A stretch of DNA of 64,000 nucleotides from Streptomyces sp. T12. Lineage in GTDB: Bacteria; Actinomycetota; Actinomycetes; Streptomycetales; Streptomycetaceae. Below, one piece after another: positions 57,927 to 64,000 of the stretch. The translations under genes were made by a program, and so were the position numbers. The notes under the pieces were generated by a model. It made no database searches. It saw only the letters and a program-made list of their open reading frames with translations, and had not been told where the DNA came from. Each line of letters opens with the position of its first letter. Within the stretch, counting starts at the first letter, position 1. The stretch spans positions 5,022,001 through 5,086,000 of the forward strand of contig NZ_CP117866.1 in the NCBI RefSeq assembly GCF_028736035.1, given 5' to 3'.

Positions 57927-59456
57927 CTACGGGCGGCGGATCGCGTCGGCGGCGGCCGTGGCGGCCGGGCCGGCGGCCAGCTCCGTCTCCAGGAGCTGCT
58001 TGCCCAGCAGCTCGGGGTCGGGGAGCTCCATCGGGTACTCGCCGTCGAAGCAGGCGCGGCAGAGGTTCGGCTTGGCGATGGTGGTCGCCTCGATCATGCC
58101 GTCGATGGAGATGTAGGAGAGGGAGTCGGCGCCCAGCGAGGTGCCGATCTCCTCGATCGTCATGCCGTTGGCGATGAGCTCGGCGCGGGTGGCGAAGTCG
58201 ATGCCGAAGAAGCAGGGCCACTTCACGGGCGGCGAGGAGATCCGGATGTGGACCTCGGCGGCACCCGCCTCGCGGAGCATGCGGACCAGGGCCCGCTGGG
58301 TGTTGCCGCGCACGATCGAGTCGTCGACGACGACCAGGCGCTTGCCCTTGATGACTTCCTTCAGCGGGTTCAGCTTCAGGCGGATGCCGAGCTGGCGGAT
58401 GGTCTGCGAGGGCTGGATGAACGTACGGCCGACGTACGCGTTCTTCACCAGACCCGCGCCGAACGGGATGCCGCTGGCCTCTGCGTAGCCGATCGCGGCC
58501 GGGGTGCCGGACTCCGGGGTCGCTATGACCAGGTCGGCCTCGACCGGGGCTTCCTTCGCGAGCTTGCGGCCCATCTCCACGCGGGAGAGGTAGACGTTGC
58601 GGCCGGCGATGTCGGTGTCCGGGCGGGCCAGGTACACGTACTCGAAGACACAGCCCTTGGGCTTCGCTTCCGCGAATCGGGAGGAGCGCAGGCCGTTCTC
58701 GTCGATGGCGACGAACTCGCCCGGCTCGATCTCGCGCACGTAGCTGGCGCCGCAGATGTCGAGGGCGGCGGACTCGGACGCGGCGACCCAGCCGCGCTCC
58801 AGGCGGCCGAGGACCAGCGGGCGGATGCCCTGCGGGTCACGGGCGGCGTACAAGGTGTTCTCGTCCATGAAGACGAGGCTGAAGGCGCCCTTGACCTGTG
58901 GAAGGACCCTGTGGGCGGCCTCCTCGATGGTCAGCGGCTTGCCGTCCTCGTCGACCTGGGCCGCGAGCAGCGCGGTGAGCAGGTCGGTGTCGTTGGTGGC
59001 CGCGACGCGCGGAGTGCGCCCGCCCTCCTGCTTGGGCAGGTCGGCGACCATCTCGGCGAGCTGCGCCGTGTTGACCAGGTTGCCGTTGTGGCCGAGCGCG
59101 ATCGAGCCGTGCGCGGTGGCGCGGAAGGTCGGCTGGGCGTTCTCCCACACGGAGGCGCCAGTGGTCGAGTAGCGGGCGTGACCGACCGCGATATGACCCT
59201 GGAGCGAACCGAGCGAGGTCTCGTCGAAGACCTGGGAAACCAGGCCCATGTCCTTGAAGACGAGGATCTGGGAGCCGTTGCTGACCGCGATTCCCGCGGA
59301 TTCCTGGCCCCGATGCTGGAGGGCGTAGAGCCCGAAGTAAGTGAGCTTGGCGACCTCTTCACCGGGAGCCCAGACTCCGAAGACGCCGCATGCGTCCTGG
59401 GGGCCTTTCTCACCGGGGAGCAGATCATGATTGAGTCGACCGTCACCACGTGGCAC
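57927..59456 (-). CDS. purF: Amidophosphoribosyltransferase
   Basis: 509 residues. The N-terminal propeptide of 22 residues precedes the catalytic Cys23 (DACGVFGVWAPGEEV), as in Fe-S type PurF that is self-processed. The PRPP loop is RLVVVDDSIVRGNT. The four conserved Cys regions for the 4Fe-4S cluster are visible: KGCVFEYVYLARPD, WPCFFGIDFATRAEL and CRACFDGEYP (two). It commits PRPP and glutamine to purine synthesis. GTG start at 59456. Confidence 0.95.
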   Translation of the reverse strand: MPRGDGRLNHDLLPGEKGPQDACGVFGVWAPGEEVAKLTYFGLYALQHRGQESAGIAVSNGSQILVFKDMGLVSQVFDETSLGSLQGHIAVGHARYSTTGASVWENAQPTFRATAHGSIALGHNGNLVNTAQLAEMVADLPKQEGGRTPRVAATNDTDLLTALLAAQVDEDGKPLTIEEAAHRVLPQVKGAFSLVFMDENTLYAARDPQGIRPLVLGRLERGWVAASESAALDICGASYVREIEPGEFVAIDENGLRSSRFAEAKPKGCVFEYVYLARPDTDIAGRNVYLSRVEMGRKLAKEAPVEADLVIATPESGTPAAIGYAEASGIPFGAGLVKNAYVGRTFIQPSQTIRQLGIRLKLNPLKEVIKGKRLVVVDDSIVRGNTQRALVRMLREAGAAEVHIRISSPPVKWPCFFGIDFATRAELIANGMTIEEIGTSLGADSLSYISIDGMIEATTIAKPNLCRACFDGEYPMELPDPELLGKQLLETELAAGPAATAAADAIRRP

Positions 59457-59517
59457 GGCTCCGAGTGTAGGCGAGATCGACCACTGGTCCGAATTGGGGA
59501 TACGCGCCCGTAAAGGA

Positions 59518-60312
59518 TCACTCGGCCGCGGCCGCGTTGACGTGTTCGCCGTTTTCGCTGGTCAGGGTGAGGTTGCGGTGATCGAGTTCGTACTTCACCG
59601 TGCCGTCGAAGAGGCCCAGGAGGGTCTTCTCCGTATTCATGAGTGAGGTGTCGCACATCATTCGGGTGGTGGACGCCGTGCCCAGCGTGATACGGCCGTC
59701 GCTGACCGTCGCCGTCGCCTTCACCTTGTTGCAGCCGAGGCTGCCGCTGACCTCTCCGGCCTTCTCGTCGAAGGTGAGGTGGGCCTTGCCGTCGGCGTCG
59801 GGACTGGTGACCGTCCACTTCGTGCCGTAGAGCGGGGCCGCCTCCTGCTTGGTGAGGGTGACGCGGTCGCCGTCCGCCGTGGAGAGGGTGAGCTTGTCGC
59901 CCTCGACCTCGGTGGTGAGGTCGCCGTCGGAGAGGGTGCGGGCGAGGGTCTGCTCGAAGTTCACGGGGACCCCCTCGCAGGCCATCTCGGTCGCCTGCAT
60001 CTGGTCGAAGGTGACATGGCTGTCGGCGAAGACGGCGTCGGCGCCGAAGTTGTTGCAGCCGAGGTTGCCCTTGACCTCGCCGCCGTCGGCAATGCGCAGG
60101 TAGGCGTTGGACGGGGCGGCGCTCTTCTTGCCGTCGACGGTGACGTCGTCCACGGCCCAGTAGGCGCCGGTGACGGAGGCCGACGCCCCGGCACCGACCG
60201 AGTCACTGCCCGCGTCCTCGCTGCCGCAGGCCACGGCGAGCGGGAGGAGGGTCAGTGCGGCGAGGGCGGCCAGTCGCTGCTTGTCCATGCCGAGTGTGCC
60301 GAGTGTGTTCAT
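59518..60312 (-). CDS. Lipoprotein with two META (HslJ-like) domains
   Basis: 264 residues from the ATG at 60312. A signal with lipobox (LAALTLLPLAVACGSEDAG) makes it a surface lipoprotein. Two META/DUF306 repeats follow: GAYWAVDDVTVDGKKSAAPS with GNLGCNNFGA and MQATEMACEG, then YGTKWTVTSPDADGKAHLTF with GSLGCNKVKA and TRMMCD. Each repeat has the paired Cys of the family. Such domains are found in heat-shock protein HslJ and secreted stress proteins. Internal ATG at 60288 is an alternative start. Confidence 0.88.
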   Translation of the reverse strand: MNTLGTLGMDKQRLAALAALTLLPLAVACGSEDAGSDSVGAGASASVTGAYWAVDDVTVDGKKSAAPSNAYLRIADGGEVKGNLGCNNFGADAVFADSHVTFDQMQATEMACEGVPVNFEQTLARTLSDGDLTTEVEGDKLTLSTADGDRVTLTKQEAAPLYGTKWTVTSPDADGKAHLTFDEKAGEVSGSLGCNKVKATATVSDGRITLGTASTTRMMCDTSLMNTEKTLLGLFDGTVKYELDHRNLTLTSENGEHVNAAAAE

Positions 60313-60389
60313 GCCGGTGGGACGGGAGGGACGCGGGACTGGTTCCGCGCGGTTCCGCTTGGCGGGGGCGAGCGGGTGATTGCCGGCTG

Positions 60390-61187
60390 TCAGCTCAGGA
60401 GCGGCAGCAGCCCGCCCAGGTCGGCCCGCTCCCCGCTCGCGCTCACCTTGGCCTCCGCCACCGCCTCCTCCCACGCCAGCCGCCCGGTCGCGAGCCGGAT
60501 CCAGGTCAGCGGGTCGGTCTCGACGACGTTGGGCGGGGTGCCCCGGGTGTGCCTCGGCCCCTCGACGCACTGCACCACCGCGTACGGCGGGATCCGCACC
60601 TCGGTCGAGCCGCCGGGCGCCCTCGCGGCGAGGGCGTCGGCGAGGAGACGGGTGCAGGCGGCGAGGGCCTGGCGGTCGTACGGGATGTCGAGGCCGGGGA
60701 CGGCGGCGTTGAGGTCGTCGGTGTGGACGACGAGTTCGACGGTACGGGTGACCAGGTAGTCGGCGAGGGTCATGGCGCCGGTCCGGGCGGCGAGGATGCG
60801 GTCGCCGGGCGCGTCCGCCAGCTTCTGCGTGAGGCGCTCCTCGGTGCGGGCGTAGAGGGCGTCGAGGTCCGGGTTGCCGACGGCCAGCTCGCGCGTGCCG
60901 TCGGCGATGTCGCCGGCGCGGGCGGCGGTCGCGGAGGGCCAGTCCAGGAGGGTGAGCTCCGCCTTCGTCGGCTCGTCGCGGTCGAGGTTGCGGCTGACGG
61001 TCTCCACGGCCATGGTCACGTGTGCCGCCAGCTCCCGTACGGTCCAGTCGCCCAGCCGGGTGGGCAGCGCGAGTTGCTCGGGGGTCAGGGTGCGTACGGC
61101 CTGACGTACGTTCCCGAACTGGGCGAGGATCGCGGTGCGGATCTTGGCGGGGTCATAGGTGCGGGTGCGCTTCTTGGCCGGCGGCAT
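60390..61187 (-). CDS. Maleylpyruvate isomerase-family mycothiol-dependent enzyme
   Basis: 265 residues. The N-terminal DinB-like helix bundle has the metal-binding His in WTVRELAAHVTMAVETVSR and a further DYLVTRTVELVVHTDDL, as in mycothiol-dependent maleylpyruvate isomerases. The C-terminal part (TDPLTWIRLATGRLAWEEAV) is an SCP2-like domain. Substrate unknown. It begins 9 bases after the stop of the M23 gene on the same strand. Confidence 0.87.
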   Translation of the reverse strand: MPPAKKRTRTYDPAKIRTAILAQFGNVRQAVRTLTPEQLALPTRLGDWTVRELAAHVTMAVETVSRNLDRDEPTKAELTLLDWPSATAARAGDIADGTRELAVGNPDLDALYARTEERLTQKLADAPGDRILAARTGAMTLADYLVTRTVELVVHTDDLNAAVPGLDIPYDRQALAACTRLLADALAARAPGGSTEVRIPPYAVVQCVEGPRHTRGTPPNVVETDPLTWIRLATGRLAWEEAVAEAKVSASGERADLGGLLPLLS

Positions 61188-61196
61188 GGCGGCAGC

Positions 61197-62030
61197 CTAT
61201 GCGGGCTGCGACTGCGTCGTGGAGGCCTCGAACGCCTCGCGGTTGCGGGGGACGCCGATGCCGCGCCAGGTGAAGGGGATGCCGCGGGCGGTGTCCGGGT
61301 CGGGGCCGTCCATCAGCTGGAAGTGCAGGTGGGGCTCGGTGGAGTTGCCCGAGTTGCCGCAGCGGGCCAGCGGCTGTCCGACGGTCACGCGGTCGCCCTC
61401 GCGGACGGTGAGCGAGCCGCGCCGCAGGTGGGCGTAGAGCGCGTAGGTCCCGTCGCCGAGGTCGAGGATGACGTGGTTGCCGACGATCCGCTTGGCCCCG
61501 AGCAGGTCGCGCACGGACGCCTCGACGACCATCAGGTACAGGAGCGCGAGCAGCGAGGTGCGGCTCAGGTGGTCGCGCTGCCCGGCGGTGGCCCGTACGA
61601 CGGTGGCGTCGGCGACCGCGAGGAGCGGGGCGCCGAAGGCGGGGAAGGCGCTGTTGCGGCGGGCGATCGGCCACAGCAGGCGGAAGCCCGGGCGGGCGCC
61701 GGGCTCGGGTTCGGCGACGACGTCGATGGCGAAGGTCTGGCCGTAGGCGTGCGTGCCGTGGCTCGGGGTGCGGTCGGCCGGGCTGTTGAGCGCGGTCCAG
61801 CGGCCGGTGACGGGCGGGGCGACTTCGACGGGTTCCCGGGCCGCGCGCGGGCTGTCCGGGGCGCCGCCCCACCGGTTGACCACGATGACGAGGGCGTAGG
61901 CCAGGACGATCGGCAGGAAGTTCCACCACCACGGATATCCGAGGTCCAGTGAGAGGTGCGCGATCACCAGGCCGAGGAAGGTCAGTTGCAGACCCCGGTA
62001 GGTGAGGGTGGCCAGTTTGCGTGCGGACAT
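61197..62030 (-). CDS. Membrane-anchored M23 metallopeptidase-like protein
   Basis: 277 residues. Two N-terminal hydrophobic segments (GLQLTFLGLVIAHLSLDLGY, NFLPIVLAYALVIVV) anchor it. The M23 domain shows the zinc pattern: THAYGQTFAIDVV, ALYAHLRRGSLTVREGDRVT, GQPLARCGNSGNSTEPHLHFQL. The first motif lacks a clear HxxxD, so activity is uncertain; it might be a regulator of another peptidase. Grouped with the ArsR gene upstream. Confidence 0.85.
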   Translation of the reverse strand: MSARKLATLTYRGLQLTFLGLVIAHLSLDLGYPWWWNFLPIVLAYALVIVVNRWGGAPDSPRAAREPVEVAPPVTGRWTALNSPADRTPSHGTHAYGQTFAIDVVAEPEPGARPGFRLLWPIARRNSAFPAFGAPLLAVADATVVRATAGQRDHLSRTSLLALLYLMVVEASVRDLLGAKRIVGNHVILDLGDGTYALYAHLRRGSLTVREGDRVTVGQPLARCGNSGNSTEPHLHFQLMDGPDPDTARGIPFTWRGIGVPRNREAFEASTTQSQPA

Positions 62031-62070
62031 CGTTCCCCCTTGCTCATGTCTACTTCGTGTCTACTTCGCG

Positions 62071-62571
62071 TCACGGCCGGGCCGTCGACAGCGCCACCAG
62101 CAGCGGTACGACCCGCCCCGGCGGCACCTCGTAGCGGCCCCGGCCCGTCGTGTGCAGCCAGCCCGCGCCGGTCAGTTGGCGCAGGTGGTGGTAGATCTGG
62201 CCGGTCGTGCCGACCTCGTCCAGCTCGGCGAGTTCGGCCGCGGTGCGCCGCCCGCCGATGACTTCGCGGAGCAGCCGCAGCCGGACCGGGTGGCCGAGCG
62301 CGGCGAAGGACTCGGCGGCCTCGGTCCAGTCGCCGTCGAGCAGGCCCTCGGTCAGCGAGCCGTGCTGCCACTCGTACTGCTCCCCGGTCGGCAGCCGTAC
62401 GGCGCCGGTGAACAGCACTCCTCCGTCGGCCGCTTCCAGCCCGGCCAGCCGCTCCTTGAACCCCTGCAGGGCCCAGAAGTCGCCCTCGCCGAGGCGGGGG
62501 GCGGTGTGCTGCGCACCCTCCAGCGCGGCCAGTCGTCGCTCGAGGTCGGCGACGCGTTCTTCGAGTTCCAC
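62071..62571 (-). CDS. ArsR-family winged-helix regulator
   Basis: 166 residues from a GTG. A coiled-coil N-terminus (LEERVADLERRLAALEGAQ) precedes an ArsR winged helix: ESFAALGHPVRLRLLREVIG, GRRTAAELAELDEVGTTGQI, YHHLRQLTGAGWLHTTGRGR. Metal-binding Cys residues are absent, so the signal is not a metal in the usual way. It leads the M23/isomerase operon and has a palindrome upstream. Confidence 0.87.
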   Translation of the reverse strand: MELEERVADLERRLAALEGAQHTAPRLGEGDFWALQGFKERLAGLEAADGGVLFTGAVRLPTGEQYEWQHGSLTEGLLDGDWTEAAESFAALGHPVRLRLLREVIGGRRTAAELAELDEVGTTGQIYHHLRQLTGAGWLHTTGRGRYEVPPGRVVPLLVALSTARP

Positions 62572-62580
62572 TCCTGCGAT

Positions 62581-62603
62581 ATTACGGAACTACGTAATTA
62601 CGT
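62581..62603. promoter_or_regulatory. Operator-like palindrome upstream of the ArsR gene
   Basis: ACGTAATTACGT (62592-62603) is a 12-bp perfect palindrome, and ATTACG at 62581-62586 repeats half of it. Unusual AT content here suits an ArsR operator. Confidence 0.6.
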
Positions 62604-62642
62604 GCAAGCGGTGGAGTGGCGAAGGGACGGGTGACCGCACGA

Positions 62643-62678
62643 CGAAGCCCCCGCCCGGCGGACCGGACGGGGGCTTCG
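62643..62678 (-). terminator. Terminator of purL
   Basis: Arms CGAAGCCCCCGCCC and GGACGGGGGCTTCG with an 8-base loop, 19 bases beyond the purL stop codon on the minus strand. Confidence 0.82.
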
Positions 62679-62696
62679 GAGCCGTAGCACCGCTGC

Positions 62697-64000
62697 CTAC
62701 TTGAGCAGCGCCGGAATCGTCTCCTCGTGCGCCACGCGCAGCTCCTCCAGGGAGAGCGCGAACTCGCCCTGGAGCTCGACGGAGTCACCGTCGACGACAC
62801 CGATGCGGGTGACCGGCAGGCCCCGCGCACCGCACATGTCGTTGAAGCGGACCTCCTCGGAGCGCGGCACGGCGACGACCGCGCGTCCCGCCGACTCGGA
62901 GAAGAGGAGGGTGAAGGCGTCGAGCCCGTCCGGTACGACCAGACGCGCGCCCTTGCCGCCGAGCAGCGCCGACTCGACGACCGCCTGGATGAGGCCGCCG
63001 TCGGACAGGTCGTGCGCGGAGTCGATCATGCCGTCGCGGGAGGCGGAGATCAGGATCTCGGCGAGCAGGCGCTCGCGCTCCAGGTCGACCTGGGGCGGCA
63101 GCCCACCGAGGTGGTCGTGCACGACCTGCGACCAGGCCGAACCGCCGAACTCCTCACGCGTGTCGCCGAGGAGGTAGAGCAGCTGGCCCTCCTCCTGGAA
63201 GGCGACCGGCGTGCGCCGGGCCACGTCGTCGATGACGCCGAGGACCGCGACCACGGGGGTCGGGTGGATGGCGACCTCGCCGGTCTGGTTGTAGAGCGAG
63301 ACATTGCCGCCGGTCACCGGCGTGCCGAGCTGCTGGCAGGCGTCGGCGAGTCCGCGGACGGCCTCCGCGAACTGCCACATCACCGCCGGGTCCTCGGGCG
63401 AGCCGAAGTTCAGGCAGTCGGAGACCGCGAGCGGCTTGGCGCCGGTCGTGGCGACGTTGCGGTACGCCTCCGCGAGCGCCAACTGGGCGCCGTGGTACGG
63501 GTCCAGCTTGGCGTACCGGCCGTTGCCGTCCGTCGCGATGGCCACGCCGAGGCCGGTCGCCTCGTCGATGCGGATCATGCCGGAGTCCTCGGGCTGGGCG
63601 AGGACGGTGTTGCCCTGCACGAAGTGGTCGTACTGCGAGGTGATCCACTTCTTGGAGGCCTGGTTGGGAGAGGCCACCAGCTTCAGGACCTGGTCCTTCA
63701 GCTCTGCCGAACTCGCGGGCCGCGCAAGCTTGTTGGCGTCGTCCGCCTGAAGGGCGTCCTGCCACTGCGGGCGGGCGTACGGGCGCTCGTAGACCGGGCC
63801 CTCGTGCGCCACGGTGCGCGGGTCGACGTCGACGATCTTGCCGCCGTGCCAGTAGATCTCCAGGCGGTCGCCGTCGGTCACTTCACCGATGACGGTGGCG
63901 ATGACGTCCCACTTCGCGCAGATCTCCAGGAACCGGTCGACCTTCTCCGGCTCGACGACCGCGCACATGCGTTCCTGCGACTCGCTCATGAGGATTTCCT
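62697..64000 (-). CDS. purL: Phosphoribosylformylglycinamidine synthase II, C-terminal part
   Basis: About 434 codons of the small-type PurL are present; the frame continues past the right edge (EIL before [12 protein letters not shown]). Visible motifs: [72 protein letters not shown] and [20 protein letters not shown]. With PurQ and PurS it converts FGAR to FGAM. Its position near purF and purM fits the Streptomyces purine region. Confidence 0.95.
   Translation of the reverse strand, partial: EILMSESQERMCAVVEPEKVDRFLEICAKWDVIATVIGEVTDGDRLEIYWHGGKIVDVDPRTVAHEGPVYERPYARPQWQDALQADDANKLARPASSAELKDQVLKLVASPNQASKKWITSQYDHFVQGNTVLAQPEDSGMIRIDEATGLGVAIATDGNGRYAKLDPYHGAQLALAEAYRNVATTGAKPLAVSDCLNFGSPEDPAVMWQFAEAVRGLADACQQLGTPVTGGNVSLYNQTGEVAIHPTPVVAVLGVIDDVARRTPVAFQEEGQLLYLLGDTREEFGGSAWSQVVHDHLGGLPPQVDLERERLLAEILISASRDGMIDSAHDLSDGGLIQAVVESALLGGKGARLVVPDGLDAFTLLFSESAGRAVVAVPRSEEVRFNDMCGARGLPVTRIGVVDGDSVELQGEFALSLEELRVAHEETIPALLK

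Noticed and set aside
1..64000. CRISPR array or cas genes
   Set aside because: No regularly spaced repeats and no Cas-like protein found on reading both strands.

Overview
The window is chromosomal DNA from a Streptomyces species. The GC content is very high, GTG and TTG starts are common with GGAG-type ribosome sites, and the right third carries markers I recognise from Streptomyces: bldC (68 codons), valine dehydrogenase, a DUF3073 gene, purM, purF, purL and an HrpA-type helicase beside tRNA-Glu/Asp/Phe. From memory this order matches the S. coelicolor region running back from a wall peptidase through bldC to purL. I could not run any search.

Left flank (1-11,370): the start of a secreted M23-type wall peptidase behind a ydaO-type (c-di-AMP) riboswitch; a membrane PP2C phosphatase; initiator tRNA-Met; a small flavin-precursor locus (domain-swapped RibD, a MarR regulator and GTP cyclohydrolase II) with three related operator-like palindromes; a large secreted subtilase; a metallo-beta-lactamase-fold hydrolase; a small secreted peptide; and a DUF2236 oxygenase divergent from a TetR regulator across a nested palindrome.

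Integrated element (about 11,494-37,449, 26 kb): it sits in the 3' half of tRNA-Lys(TTT) and is bounded by a 46-bp direct repeat. The right end has integrase, an XRE regulator and an excisionase-like gene. Inward lie a DUF3631 ATPase, a repeat-rich origin-like region, a DUF2637 membrane protein, MobC and a HUH relaxase. No TraB/FtsK gene is visible, so I read it as a mobilisable rather than self-transmissible element. Its cargo is (a) an FxLD-family class I lanthipeptide cluster (precursor, LanB, LanC, a fusion of an elimination-like domain with an isoaspartate-type methyltransferase, and an accessory gene) with nearby regulators; (b) an AT-richer two-gene module of a reverse transcriptase and a membrane-anchored Nudix-like protein, probably anti-phage; and (c) a zinc-ribbon DnaB-like ATPase. 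An IS630 copy lies in the stop codon of a GNAT gene beside the RT module. The left boundary also holds the tail of an older related integrase, so elements have entered this tRNA more than once.

Right flank (37,500-64,000): housekeeping and developmental genes: an amino-acid permease, an FG-GAP secreted protein, a DEAD-box helicase with an Arg/Gly/Asp repeat tail, a lipoprotein, a minizincin, a membrane phosphoesterase, four tRNAs, hrpA, a DUF6274 gene, bldC, vdh, DUF3073, purM, purF, a META-domain lipoprotein, a mycothiol-dependent isomerase, an M23 membrane peptidase, an ArsR regulator and the 3' part of purL.
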